From: Parabacteroides distasonis ATCC 8503
GTDB lineage: Bacteria; Bacteroidota; Bacteroidia; Bacteroidales; Tannerellaceae
Assembly (NCBI RefSeq): GCF_000012845.1
Contig: NC_009615.1
Location: 891,501 to 955,500, forward strand
Direction: 5' to 3'
Length of the DNA stretch: 64,000 bases
A program made the translations under genes and the position numbers. The notes below the pieces were generated by a model. That model did not search any database. It saw only the letters and a list, made by a program, of their open reading frames with translations, and had not been told where the DNA came from. Below, one piece after another: positions 44,824-57,326 of the stretch; within the stretch, counting starts at the first letter, position 1; each line of letters opens with the position of its first letter.

Positions 44824-46266
44824 ATGGCAGATACAAAATTAAATATAAAGGAATTCCTAGATAAGGACGAGCAGAAGGACCTGCTGAGATTCTTGACCGC
44901 CGGCTCGGTGGATGATGGCAAATCGACCTTGATAGGCCGATTGCTGTTTGATAGTAAGAAAATATACGAGGATCAGTTGGATGCCTTGGAGCGTGACAGC
45001 AAGCGTATGGGCAACGCCGGCGAGCATATCGACTACGCTTTGTTGCTGGATGGCTTGAAGGCCGAGCGTGAGCAAGGTATCACGATCGATGTGGCTTACC
45101 GTTATTTCAGCACGAACAACCGTAAGTTCATCATCGCCGACACCCCGGGGCACGAGCAGTACACCCGGAATATGATCACGGGTGGTTCCACGGCGAATCT
45201 GGCGATCATCTTGGTGGATGCCCGCACGGGCGTGATCACGCAAACCTGCCGTCACACCTATCTGGTATCTTTGCTGGGGATCAAGCATGTGGTACTGGCC
45301 GTGAATAAGATGGACTTGGTGGACTTCGACAAGGATACGTTCGACCGGATCGTGGCGGATTATAAACGTTTCGTGGAGCCGCTGGATATCCCGGATATCA
45401 CGTATATCCCCTTGTCGGCCTTGGATGGCGATAACGTGGTGGAGAAGAGTGATCGCACGCCTTGGTACGAGGGTACATCTTTATTGGATTATCTGGAGAA
45501 CGTGCCTATCGACTTGGATCGTAACTACGAGGACTTCCGTTATCCGGTGCAATACGTGTTGCGCCCGAATCTGGATTTCCGTGGGTTTAGCGGCAAGGTG
45601 GCCAGCGGTATCGTGCGTAAGGGAGATACGGTGATGGCGTTGCCTTCCGGGAAGACCTCGAAGGTAAAGAGCATCGTCACCTACGAGGGTGAGTTGGAGC
45701 AGGCTTTCCCGCCTCAATGTATCACGATCACCTTGGAGGACGAGATCGATATCTCCCGTGGGGAGATGCTGGTGCACCCGGATAACTTGCCGATCCGCGA
45801 CCGTAATTTCGAGGCCATGCTGGTGTGGATGGATGAGGAAGCCATGGACGTGAACAAGCAGTTCTACATCAAGCAGACCACTCATACGACACGTGCCCGT
45901 GTGGATAGTATCCGCTATAAGGTGAACGTGAACACGATGGAGCAATCTTCCGTGGATCATCTGGAGCTGAACGAGATCGGCCGTGTGGTATTTACTACCG
46001 GCAAGGAGTTGTTCTTCGATCCGTATAGGAGGAATAAGCAAACCGGCTCGTTTATCTTGATCGATCCGATTACGAATAATACGTCCGCCGTGGGTATGAT
46101 CATCGACCGTGTGGACGCTAAAGATATGGTGACGGAAGACGCTTTGGCTACCTTGAACCTCCCGGAGATGGGAATCGGAGAGGAGCACTATGAGGCGATC
46201 CGTAAGGTTTGTGAGGAGTTGGGCCGGCAGGGCGTATCTGTGAAATGTATAACGGAAAAACGATAG
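44824..46266 (+). CDS. cysN: Sulfate adenylyltransferase large subunit (GTPase)
   Basis: 480 residues without a fused APS kinase (a separate cysC exists). EF-Tu-like GTPase: G1 [18 protein letters not shown]3 [10 protein letters not shown]4 NKMD and a SALDG motif for G5, followed by two beta-barrel domains (about 230-440). GTP hydrolysis drives sulfate adenylation by CysD. It starts 12 bases after cysD and is followed, 3 bases after its stop, by the sulfotransferase gene, tying PAPS supply to its use. Confident assignment. Confidence 0.96.
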   Translation: MADTKLNIKEFLDKDEQKDLLRFLTAGSVDDGKSTLIGRLLFDSKKIYEDQLDALERDSKRMGNAGEHIDYALLLDGLKAEREQGITIDVAYRYFSTNNRKFIIADTPGHEQYTRNMITGGSTANLAIILVDARTGVITQTCRHTYLVSLLGIKHVVLAVNKMDLVDFDKDTFDRIVADYKRFVEPLDIPDITYIPLSALDGDNVVEKSDRTPWYEGTSLLDYLENVPIDLDRNYEDFRYPVQYVLRPNLDFRGFSGKVASGIVRKGDTVMALPSGKTSKVKSIVTYEGELEQAFPPQCITITLEDEIDISRGEMLVHPDNLPIRDRNFEAMLVWMDEEAMDVNKQFYIKQTTHTTRARVDSIRYKVNVNTMEQSSVDHLELNEIGRVVFTTGKELFFDPYRRNKQTGSFILIDPITNNTSAVGMIIDRVDAKDMVTEDALATLNLPEMGIGEEHYEAIRKVCEELGRQGVSVKCITEKR

Positions 46267-46269
46267 GAT

Positions 46270-47373
46270 ATGGGATTGTTGGAGTTTGATAAGCTACCGA
46301 TCAATACGTTGGTCGGGGCGGATTGGGATACGTTCAGGAAGGTGACGGCCCGGCAGCAGATAGACAAGGGCTTTAAGGGTAAGTATCGCCTTACGACCGG
46401 TGTTTGCCGCCTGTTGAGCGCCTTGAAGCCGATCGAGGATAGCCGGTTCAAGAAATTGGCCGATAAGCCGCTGGAGATGGACCCCTTGTTTATCTTGGGG
46501 CATTGGCGGAGTGGTACGACCTTTGTACATAACATCTTCGCCTGCGATAAGCATTTCGGTTATACCACGACGTACCAGACGGTATTCCCGCACCTGATGC
46601 TCTGGGGGCAGCCTTTCTTCAAGAAGAACATGGCTTTCTTGATGCCGGATAAGCGTCCGACCGATAATATGGAGTTGAAGGTGGATCTTCCGCAAGAGGA
46701 GGAGTTCGCCTTGTCGAACATGATGCCTTATACATATTATAATTTCTGGTTCTTCCCGAAACGCTGGATGGAGTATTGCGATCGTTACTTATTGTTTAAC
46801 GATATCACGGAGGAGGAGCGGCGGATCTTCATGGATACTTTCATGCGTCTGGTTAAGGTTTCCCTCTGGAATACGAACGGTACGCAGTATTTGAGCAAGA
46901 ACCCACCGCATACGGGGCGTGTGAAGACATTGCTGGAGATGTTCCCGAACGCTAAGTTCATCTACTTGAAGCGAAATCCGTATACGGTATTCGAGAGTAC
47001 CCGCAGTTTCTTTACGAATACGATCCAGCCATTGCGTTTGCAGGATATCACGAACGAGCAGATCGAGGCGAACTTCATCGAGGTATATCGCCGTCTTTTC
47101 TATAAGTACGAGGAAGAGAAGCACCTGATACCGGAAGGCAATCTGGTGGAAGTGAAGTTCGAGGATTTCGAGAAAGACGCTTTCGCCATGACGGAAAATA
47201 TCTACGGGTCATTAAACTTACCCGGGTTTAAGGAGTCTAAGGTGGATATAGAGAAGTATCTGGGCAAGAAGAAGGGCTACAAGAAGAACCAATACAAGTA
47301 CGAGGATCGTACGGTCCGGCTCGTAGAGGAAAATTGGGGCATGGCCTTGAAGGAATGGGGCTATAGCTTATAA
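46270..47373 (+). CDS. PAPS-dependent sulfotransferase (steroid/cholesterol-sulfotransferase-like)
   Basis: 367 residues, Sulfotransfer_3 class. The 5'-phosphosulfate-binding loop FILGHWRSGTTFVHN (74-88) has lysine replaced by R80, and the 3'-phosphate motif KRNPYTVFESTRSFF (234-248) contains R235 and S243. An early histidine-rich stretch and H88 may act as catalytic base. It transfers sulfonate from PAPS to an acceptor hydroxyl, probably in the cytosol. Gene order with cysQ-permease-cysC-cysD-cysN matches, as far as I recall, the cluster that makes cholesterol and steroid sulfates in Bacteroides thetaiotaomicron. The acceptor is inferred and could be another lipid. It starts 3 bases after the cysN stop. 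Confidence 0.85.
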   Translation: MGLLEFDKLPINTLVGADWDTFRKVTARQQIDKGFKGKYRLTTGVCRLLSALKPIEDSRFKKLADKPLEMDPLFILGHWRSGTTFVHNIFACDKHFGYTTTYQTVFPHLMLWGQPFFKKNMAFLMPDKRPTDNMELKVDLPQEEEFALSNMMPYTYYNFWFFPKRWMEYCDRYLLFNDITEEERRIFMDTFMRLVKVSLWNTNGTQYLSKNPPHTGRVKTLLEMFPNAKFIYLKRNPYTVFESTRSFFTNTIQPLRLQDITNEQIEANFIEVYRRLFYKYEEEKHLIPEGNLVEVKFEDFEKDAFAMTENIYGSLNLPGFKESKVDIEKYLGKKKGYKKNQYKYEDRTVRLVEENWGMALKEWGYSL

Positions 47374-47408
47374 ATAAAGGGTTAGATAGGTATTAAATTG
47401 ATAGAGGG

Positions 47409-50388
<2,980 letters not shown>

Positions 50389-50910
50389 ATGTTTACGAAT
50401 TATTTTATCAAGAAGAAGATACAGGCTTTAGTGTCGGACGCCGGGGGGCGTCCGCATCGTTCCCTTTCCTTGGATGAGGCACGTTCGCTTTTGGTCTTGT
50501 ATAATATAGAGGATCACGAGGACGTCATGAGGGCCTTGGAGCCTTTGCGCAAGGCGAAGAAGGATATCAAGACGTGTGTGTATGTGCCGTCCGGAGGAGC
50601 GGATATTCCTTTCGACGATTCCAATATTCCTGTACATTCAAAGAGCGATCTCAATGCGTGGGGATTCCCTTCAGATAGTGTCTTGGAAAAGGTGGGCGCT
50701 CTCAAGGCGGATATCTTGATCGATATCACCCGGCCGGGTTGTTATGCCTTGCAATACATCGCTCTCCGGCATCCATCCGCCTTCAAGGTCGGGATTAAGT
50801 ATCCGGGCCAAGAATGGTACGACTTAGGCTTGACTGTAACAGATAAGGACGATATTCAGTATTTATTCGGACAGATATTATTTTATTTGCGTTCCATCCG
50901 TGCTAAATGA
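50389..50910 (+). CDS. Conserved Bacteroidetes protein (DUF6913-like)
   Basis: 173 residues starting immediately after the ligA stop. No signal peptide or membrane segment. N-terminal basic segment (MFTNYFIKKKIQALV) then an alpha/beta-like arrangement, with KADILIDITRPGCYALQYIALRHPSAFKVGIK in the middle; this run resembles a Rossmann-type strand-helix but has no catalytic motif I recognise. It sits next to ligA and dapA in other Bacteroidales as far as I recall, but that was not checked. Function unknown. Confidence 0.8.
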   Translation: MFTNYFIKKKIQALVSDAGGRPHRSLSLDEARSLLVLYNIEDHEDVMRALEPLRKAKKDIKTCVYVPSGGADIPFDDSNIPVHSKSDLNAWGFPSDSVLEKVGALKADILIDITRPGCYALQYIALRHPSAFKVGIKYPGQEWYDLGLTVTDKDDIQYLFGQILFYLRSIRAK

Positions 50911-50921
50911 TATAATTTCCT

Positions 50922-50929
50922 TATTTTTG
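50922..50929 (+). promoter_or_regulatory. Putative -7 element of dapA
   Basis: TATTTTTG, full TAnnTTTG match, 33 bases upstream of the dapA start and after the preceding stop codon. No -33 TTG at standard spacing. Confidence 0.45.
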
Positions 50930-50962
50930 CAGTGCTAAATAACAAAAAGGAATATTTTCCCC

Positions 50963-51856
50963 ATGGCAGACATAAATTTAAAAGGAATGGGTGTGGCGTT
51001 GATCACGCCATTCAAGGAAGATGAGAGTGTAGATTACGAGGCGTTAGGCAAGCTGGTGGATTATCAGGTGCAGAACGGTACGGATTATTTGGTAGTGCTG
51101 GGAACTACAGCGGAAACTCCTACACTTACGGAAGAAGAAAAGAAAAACATTATAAGCTTGGTAGTGACTCGTGTACGGGGCCGTATCCCTATCGTATTAG
51201 GCGTGGGAGGTAATTGTACACGGTCGGTTGTCGAGAAGTTGAAGACAGATAATTTTGAGGGTATCGACGCTATCCTCTCGGTCGTACCTTATTATAATAA
51301 GCCTTCCCAAGAAGGGATTTACCAGCATTACAAGGCGATCGCCAACGCTACCCATTTACCGATCGTACTCTATAACGTACCGGGGCGTACGGGCGTGAAC
51401 ATGACGGCTGAGACTACGCTTCGCATCGCCCGTGAGTTCGATAACGTGATCGCCGTGAAAGAGGCTTCCGGCAATATCACCCAGATGGATGATATCATCA
51501 AGAACAAGCCGGCCCGTTTCAACGTGATCTCCGGTGACGATGGTATTACTTTCCCTTTAATGACATTAGGTGCGGTGGGAGTGATCTCCGTGATCGGTAA
51601 CGCCTTCCCTCGTGAGTTTAGCCGTATGGTACGTCTGGCCTTGGCGGGTGATTATGATAGCGCACGTACGATCCATCACAGCTTCACGGAGCTGTTCAGC
51701 CTGTTGTTCGTGGATGGAAATCCTGCCGGAGCGAAGAGTATGTTAAATATGATGGGCTTTATCGAGAATAAGCTTCGTTTGCCTTTGGTTCCTACACGTA
51801 TCGTCACGTATGAGAAGATCCGTGAGGTGTTGCGACAGTTGAGCATTAAGTGCTGA
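50963..51856 (+). CDS. dapA: 4-hydroxy-tetrahydrodipicolinate synthase
   Basis: 297 residues, TIM barrel. Condenses pyruvate and aspartate semialdehyde, the first step to lysine and diaminopimelate. The Schiff-base lysine is K166 in VIAVKEASGN, with T48-T49 in GTTAETPTL and Y137 in LYNVPGRTG completing the catalytic triad. Transcribed with a -7 box just upstream and ended by a strong intrinsic terminator. Normal length and motifs. Confidence 0.96.
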   Translation: MADINLKGMGVALITPFKEDESVDYEALGKLVDYQVQNGTDYLVVLGTTAETPTLTEEEKKNIISLVVTRVRGRIPIVLGVGGNCTRSVVEKLKTDNFEGIDAILSVVPYYNKPSQEGIYQHYKAIANATHLPIVLYNVPGRTGVNMTAETTLRIAREFDNVIAVKEASGNITQMDDIIKNKPARFNVISGDDGITFPLMTLGAVGVISVIGNAFPREFSRMVRLALAGDYDSARTIHHSFTELFSLLFVDGNPAGAKSMLNMMGFIENKLRLPLVPTRIVTYEKIREVLRQLSIKC

Positions 51857-51906
51857 TCCGCTTTTAACGGCAACGATTCTTATTATTTATATAGGATAAC
51901 AAAAGG

Positions 51907-51943
51907 GGCTTCATGTGTCATAGAGGGCATGTGAAGCCTTTTT
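51907..51943 (+). terminator. Intrinsic terminator after dapA
   Basis: GGCTTCATGTG (51907-51917) pairs with CATGTGAAGCC (51928-51938) in an 11-bp stem with two G-U pairs, then TTTTT at 51939-51943. Confidence 0.85.
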
Positions 51944-52035
51944 CTATTGATATGCTCCAACTCCTCATACCGATACTTCAACCTTGATTTCGGTCACTTC
52001 ATTATTTTATACGGGGCAGACAAACGCTTACCTTT

Positions 52036-52043
52036 TATTTTTG
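52036..52043 (+). promoter_or_regulatory. Putative -7 element of the metal-efflux operon
   Basis: TATTTTTG, full TAnnTTTG match, 28 bases before the ATG at 52071. No good -33 TTG. Confidence 0.45.
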
Positions 52044-52070
52044 TAACTATTATATTAAATAAATGAAGTG

Positions 52071-55000
52071 ATGTTTAAAGCGATTGTCCATTTTTCTATT
52101 CAGAAGAAACTATTCGTTGGGTTGACAACCTTGTTTCTGCTTCTGGGGGGAATCTATGCCATGATGACTTTACCGATAGATGCCGTACCGGATATAACGA
52201 ACAATCAAGTGCAAATCGTGACGGTATCGCCAACCTTGGCCCCGCAAGAGGTAGAGCAATTGATCACCATGCCTATCGAGATAGCGATGAGTAATATCAT
52301 GAACGTGGAAGAGATCCGCTCCGTTTCCCGCTTTGGCCTGTCATTGGTAACGGTCGTGTTTAAGGAAAGCGTGCCTACCTTGGATGCCCGCCAACTTATA
52401 AACGAGCAGATACAGACCGTGGCGGGAGAAATCCCCACGGAACTGGGTACGCCGGAGCTGATGCCTATCACGACCGGCTTGGGCGAGATTTATCAATATG
52501 TATTGAGCGTGGAGCCCGGTTATGAGGAGAAATACGACGCCATGGAACTCCGTACCATTCAGGACTGGATCGTGAAACGGCAACTGAGCGGTATACCGGG
52601 TATCGTGGAGATCAATAGCTTTGGCGGCTATCTGAAACAGTATGAGGTGGCGGTAGATCCGGATGCCCTTTATTCCTTGAATATTACGATCGGCGAGGTG
52701 TTCGAGGCGCTCAACCGGAATAACCAGAATACAGGCGGCAGTTATATCGAGAAAATCAATAAGGCTTACTACATCCGTAGCGAGGGAATGATCGGCAAGA
52801 TAAAGGACATCGAGCGCATTGTGATCACGAACCGTGGAGGGATACCGATTCATATAAGCGATGTCGGCTCGGTTCGCTTTGGTTCCGCCAAGCGTTTTGG
52901 AGCCATGACAAAGGATGGCGAGGGAGAGTGCGTGGGCGGTATCGCCATGATGTTGAAGGGTGCGAACGCCAATGTCGTGACCAAGGAACTGGAGGCACGG
53001 GTCGAAAGGGTACAGAAAATGTTGCCGGAAGGTGTTCGTGTAGAACCTTATTTGAATCGTTCCGAATTGGTAGACCGAAATATATCCACCGTGATCCGTA
53101 ACTTGATAGAGGGAGCGTTGATCGTCTTTATCGTATTGATCATCTTCTTGGGGAATGTGCGGGCCGGTTTGATCGTGGCTTCCGTGATCCCGTTGGCGAT
53201 GCTTTTCGCTTTTATCTTGATGCGTGTTTTCGGGGTCTCCGCCAACCTGATGAGTTTGGGGGCCATCGATTTCGGTATCGTGGTCGATGGATCGATCGTT
53301 ATATTGGAGGGGATGTTGGCGCATATCTATTCGAGGCGGTTGATGGGGCGTACGCTCTCTGCCGAGGAGATGGACCGGGAGGTCGAGGCCGGAGCCGGTC
53401 ATGTCGCCCGGAGCGCTACCTTTGCCGTATTGATCATTTTGATCGTCTTCTTCCCGCTACTTACGCTGACCGGGATAGAGGGCAAGTATTTTACCCCCAT
53501 GGCGAAGACCTTGGTATTTTGTATTATCGGAGCTTTGATCCTTTCGCTCACCTACGTGCCGATGATGGCCTCCCTGTTCCTAAAGCGTACGATCTCTTCG
53601 AAGCCTACATTCGCCGATCGTTTCTTCGGGAAATTAAATGGGGTTTACAGGCGTACGCTTCATTTCTGTCTGCGTCATATCTGGGGAACGATCGCTTGCT
53701 CTTTCGCGGCTCTGGCTGTGTCCCTTTTCTTATTCACGAGGTTAGGGGCGGAGTTTATCCCTACGCTGGATGAGGGGGATTTCGCCATGCAGATGACGCT
53801 TCCCGCCGGTAGTTCCCTGACGCATAGTATCGAGCTATCGAAGCAAGCGGAAGAGACCTTGATGAAGAGTTTCCCGGAGATCAAACACGTGGTAGCCAAG
53901 ATCGGAACGGCCGAGGTTCCGACCGACCCGATGGCGGTGGAAGACGCAGATATCATGATCGTGATGAAACCTTTCAAGGAATGGACCTCGGCCTCCAGCC
54001 GTGCGGAGATGGTGGAGAAGATGAAGGCTTCCTTGGAACCGATTACGGGGGCGGAGTTTAACTTCAGCCAGCCGATCCAGCTTCGCTTCAATGAATTGAT
54101 GACGGGAGCCAAGGCGGATATCGCGATCAAGCTATATGGAGAGGATATGGCGGAGCTTTATAAGAAGGCGAAGGAAGCTTCTCTTTTCGTGGAGCAAGTA
54201 CCGGGAGCCGCCGATGTGATCGTGGAGCAGGCGATGGGGCTGCCGCAATTGGTCGTACACTACGACCGTGCCAAGATCGCCCGTTACGGGATGAATATAG
54301 AGGAGTTGAACACGATCATCCGTACGGCTTATGCGGGAGAGGCGGCGGGTGTCGTTTTCGAGAATGAGCGACGTTTCGACTTGGTGCTTCGTCTGGATAA
54401 TGATAAAGTGGCGGATCTGAATTTGGATAAGCTCTTTGTACGGACTGCCGAGGGAATCCAGATCCCGGTTAGCGAGGTCGCTACGATCGAGCTGGTCAAC
54501 GGGCCTCTACAGATTAACCGGGATGCCACGAAACGCCGTATCGTGATCGGGGTGAATGTCCGTGACGCTGATATCCAGAAAGTCGTGCGTACTATCCAAG
54601 AAACCCTTGACAAGCATATCAAGCTGGAACCGGGATACTACTTTGAGTATGGCGGCCAGTTCGAGAACTTGCGGAATGCGATCGATACGCTTACGATCGT
54701 GATACCGGTCGCCTTGTCATTGATCTTATTGCTGTTGTTCTTTGCCTTTAAGAGTGTTACCTACTCGCTGGTGGTATTTTCTACCGTCCCGTTATCCTTG
54801 ATAGGGGGTATTCTGGCCCTTTGGTTACGAGGGTTGCCTTTCAGTATATCGGCGGGGGTCGGCTTTATCGCCTTGTTTGGCGTAGCGGTTTTGAATGGTA
54901 TATTAATGATTAATCATTTTAATAACTTACGAAAACAAACTAAATATCAAATGACAACGAATCGTATCCTTGCGAAAGGATGTCCGCATCTACTTCGCCC

Positions 55001-56381
55001 CGTATTCTTGACCGGCTTGGTAGCTTCTCTAGGATTCGTGCCGATGGCGATAGCGAAGTCCGCGGGCGCGGAGGTGCAACGTCCGTTAGCGACGGTCGTG
55101 ATCGGAGGCTTGATTGTCTCCACGATCTTGACGTTGATTATTATCCCGGTATTTTATCGGTTGGTAAATAGCTCGGCCGCTTGGAAGCGCCAACACTGGT
55201 TGAAGCGCCTATTGCCGTTTCTTCTTTTTTTAGGTATCTTATTCCCCACGCATGCCCAACAGACGGTGTCGTTGGAAGAAGCCGTGACGATCGCCTTGGA
55301 GAATCATCCTCGCCTGAAGACTGCCACGGCATCCATTGAACGTAGTCGTGCTTCACGGGGAGAGAGCTGGGAGGTGTCACCGACCACCTTTAATTATTCA
55401 TGGGGGCAGATCAACGGTGAGACACGAAACGACAATCAGATGGAGATCACGCAATCCTTGGGCTCTCTATTGACCCCATTTTATAAGAACGCCTTGGTGA
55501 ACCGTCAAGTCGCCACGGGAGAATATTACCGGGACTTGGTGAAGAAGGAGATTACGGCCGAGGTAAAACGGGCATGGGCTTATTATCAATATGCCTTTCA
55601 TCTATGTGCCTTGTATAAAGAGCAGATCGAGTGGGCCGGACGTTTGCGAAAGGCAAGTCAGTTGCGTTATGAGCAAGGGGATATCACGCTATTGGAGCGG
55701 AATATGTCATCTACCTTGGTCGCCGATCTGCAAACCCGTTTGTCGCAGGCGGAGGAGGAGTTGCAATTGGCTGCCCGTCGTTTCTCATGGACTTGTTATT
55801 CGGATTCCCCATTGCTGCCTATGGATACGACATTGGTTTTATTCCCCGCTCGCGTAGCCGAGATCGCTCCGTCCGATATCCATCTGAATTACTTCCGGAG
55901 CGTGGCCGATGAGAAGAAAGCCATGCTTCGTATCGAACGAAGCCGTTTCTTCCCGGAACTATCGGTAGGATATGTGCGTCAGAAAATAGCCCCGTTGAGC
56001 GGTCTGGACTCTTGGATGGTCGGGATCTCGTTCCCGGTATTGTTCTTCCCGCAGCATAGCCGGGTAAGGCAAGCGAAGATCGATTCCTATATCGCCCGCA
56101 CGGAAGCGGAGAGTAACATCCGTCAATTGAACAATAAGGTGGAGGAGTTGAGCGTCGCGCTTCGTAAGGAAGGAGAGCATATCCGCTATTATACGACCGG
56201 CGCTTTACCGGAAGCGGATGCTTTGTTGAAGAGCGCGACGGTACAGTTCAAAGAGAGCGAGACAGATATCACGCAGTTTGTTCAAAGCCTGAACGCCGCC
56301 CGGGAGATCCGGCGGGGATATATTGAGGCCGTATATGCCTATAATATATCGGCGCTTGAGTTGGAGTTGTATAGTAGATAA
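52071..56381 (+). CDS. Heavy-metal RND pump (CzcA/CusA family) fused to a TolC-type outer membrane channel
   Basis: 1436 residues; the ATG at 52071 is preferred over the GTG three bases earlier. Residues 1-1035 are a complete RND pump with 12 helices. The helix-4 motif GAIDFGIVVDGSIVILEG, with DFGxxVDG and a trailing glutamate, is the divalent-metal HME type rather than the copper/silver type. Then KR (1044-1045), a 15-residue hydrophobic stretch and THA-QQ (about 1059-1063) look like an intact signal peptide, followed at TVSLEEAVTIALENHPRLK by a TolC-like channel (about 1063-1436). Pump and channel are thus one polypeptide. The adaptor gene follows 18 bases later. Probably exports divalent metals such as Zn, Co, Ni or Cd; no metal site was mapped. 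Confidence 0.9.
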   Translation: MFKAIVHFSIQKKLFVGLTTLFLLLGGIYAMMTLPIDAVPDITNNQVQIVTVSPTLAPQEVEQLITMPIEIAMSNIMNVEEIRSVSRFGLSLVTVVFKESVPTLDARQLINEQIQTVAGEIPTELGTPELMPITTGLGEIYQYVLSVEPGYEEKYDAMELRTIQDWIVKRQLSGIPGIVEINSFGGYLKQYEVAVDPDALYSLNITIGEVFEALNRNNQNTGGSYIEKINKAYYIRSEGMIGKIKDIERIVITNRGGIPIHISDVGSVRFGSAKRFGAMTKDGEGECVGGIAMMLKGANANVVTKELEARVERVQKMLPEGVRVEPYLNRSELVDRNISTVIRNLIEGALIVFIVLIIFLGNVRAGLIVASVIPLAMLFAFILMRVFGVSANLMSLGAIDFGIVVDGSIVILEGMLAHIYSRRLMGRTLSAEEMDREVEAGAGHVARSATFAVLIILIVFFPLLTLTGIEGKYFTPMAKTLVFCIIGALILSLTYVPMMASLFLKRTISSKPTFADRFFGKLNGVYRRTLHFCLRHIWGTIACSFAALAVSLFLFTRLGAEFIPTLDEGDFAMQMTLPAGSSLTHSIELSKQAEETLMKSFPEIKHVVAKIGTAEVPTDPMAVEDADIMIVMKPFKEWTSASSRAEMVEKMKASLEPITGAEFNFSQPIQLRFNELMTGAKADIAIKLYGEDMAELYKKAKEASLFVEQVPGAADVIVEQAMGLPQLVVHYDRAKIARYGMNIEELNTIIRTAYAGEAAGVVFENERRFDLVLRLDNDKVADLNLDKLFVRTAEGIQIPVSEVATIELVNGPLQINRDATKRRIVIGVNVRDADIQKVVRTIQETLDKHIKLEPGYYFEYGGQFENLRNAIDTLTIVIPVALSLILLLLFFAFKSVTYSLVVFSTVPLSLIGGILALWLRGLPFSISAGVGFIALFGVAVLNGILMINHFNNLRKQTKYQMTTNRILAKGCPHLLRPVFLTGLVASLGFVPMAIAKSAGAEVQRPLATVVIGGLIVSTILTLIIIPVFYRLVNSSAAWKRQHWLKRLLPFLLFLGILFPTHAQQTVSLEEAVTIALENHPRLKTATASIERSRASRGESWEVSPTTFNYSWGQINGETRNDNQMEITQSLGSLLTPFYKNALVNRQVATGEYYRDLVKKEITAEVKRAWAYYQYAFHLCALYKEQIEWAGRLRKASQLRYEQGDITLLERNMSSTLVADLQTRLSQAEEELQLAARRFSWTCYSDSPLLPMDTTLVLFPARVAEIAPSDIHLNYFRSVADEKKAMLRIERSRFFPELSVGYVRQKIAPLSGLDSWMVGISFPVLFFPQHSRVRQAKIDSYIARTEAESNIRQLNNKVEELSVALRKEGEHIRYYTTGALPEADALLKSATVQFKESETDITQFVQSLNAAREIRRGYIEAVYAYNISALELELYSR

Positions 56382-56399
56382 CCAGAAAAATAGTATAAG

Positions 56400-57326
56400 A
56401 TGAAAAAGATATGGATTCCTGCGGCTCTTATGGCATTGGCCGCATGCAGTATGACAAACAATGCGGAGAAAGGACAGGGCGATTCGCAAGACATAACTGC
56501 CCGGCCCGCTATTACTCAAGTAGCAGAAAACGTACCGTCCGAACCATCCGTGGATAGCGTAGAGGTGGATGGGATTTCCTCGGCTACGGCCCTTCCGAAT
56601 CACTCCTCTTTCAACGGGATCATGGTAGTTCCCCCGCAGCGGCAGGCTACGGTTACATTGACGATGGGAGGCACGGTTCATGCTACTACGCTGCTTCCGG
56701 GCGATTATGTGAAGAAGGGCTCCGTGGTCGTCAGCTTGGAGAATCCGGATTTTATCACGTTGCAACAGACCTATTTGGATGCCCATGCCCAAACGGAATA
56801 CTTAGAGGCTGAGTATAAAAGGCAACAGCGTTTGAGCGAGCAAGAAGCGGCCTCGCAAAAACGTTTCCAGCAAAGCAAGGCGGATTATCTTTCCATGAAG
56901 AGCCGTCAAGATGCCGCCGCCGCGCAACTCGCTATCCTAGGTGTCTCCGCCGGCGATCTTCTGGAAGACGGTATCCAACCTTATTTGGAGGTAAAAGCGC
57001 CATTAAGCGGTTATGTCGCCGGGCTGTCCATTAATCTCGGTAAATACGTGAACGCGGGCGAACCGATCTGTGATGTGATCGATAAAGGCGAGACTCTCCT
57101 TTGCCTGACCGCTTATGAGAAGGATTTAGCGGACTTATCCATTGGGAACCAAGTACAGTTCCGGGTGAATGGAATGGGGAAGGAGACCTTCCATGCGGTC
57201 TTGATCTCGATCGGACAGGAGGTGGACGAGACGAGCCGTTCCTTGGAAATGTACGCTCGGGTGAAAGAGACGAATCCCCGTTTTCGTCCCGGTATGTATG
57301 TTTCCGCACGGGTAGAGAAGAAATGA
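56400..57326 (+). CDS. RND adaptor (CusB/HlyD-type) lipoprotein of the metal efflux operon
   Basis: 308 residues. Lipoprotein signal with lipobox LAAC (C16). The adaptor pattern is visible: first lipoyl half GGTVHATTLLPGDYVKKGSVVVSLENPDFI, a coiled hairpin (about 125-175), then VKAPLSGYVAGLSINLGKYV and the beta-barrel domain. It is shorter than typical CusB proteins (about 370-400) and has no obvious metal-binding N-terminal tail. It links pump and channel, here both provided by the upstream fusion. Its stop codon overlaps the next gene start (ATGA). Confidence 0.88.
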   Translation: MKKIWIPAALMALAACSMTNNAEKGQGDSQDITARPAITQVAENVPSEPSVDSVEVDGISSATALPNHSSFNGIMVVPPQRQATVTLTMGGTVHATTLLPGDYVKKGSVVVSLENPDFITLQQTYLDAHAQTEYLEAEYKRQQRLSEQEAASQKRFQQSKADYLSMKSRQDAAAAQLAILGVSAGDLLEDGIQPYLEVKAPLSGYVAGLSINLGKYVNAGEPICDVIDKGETLLCLTAYEKDLADLSIGNQVQFRVNGMGKETFHAVLISIGQEVDETSRSLEMYARVKETNPRFRPGMYVSARVEKK

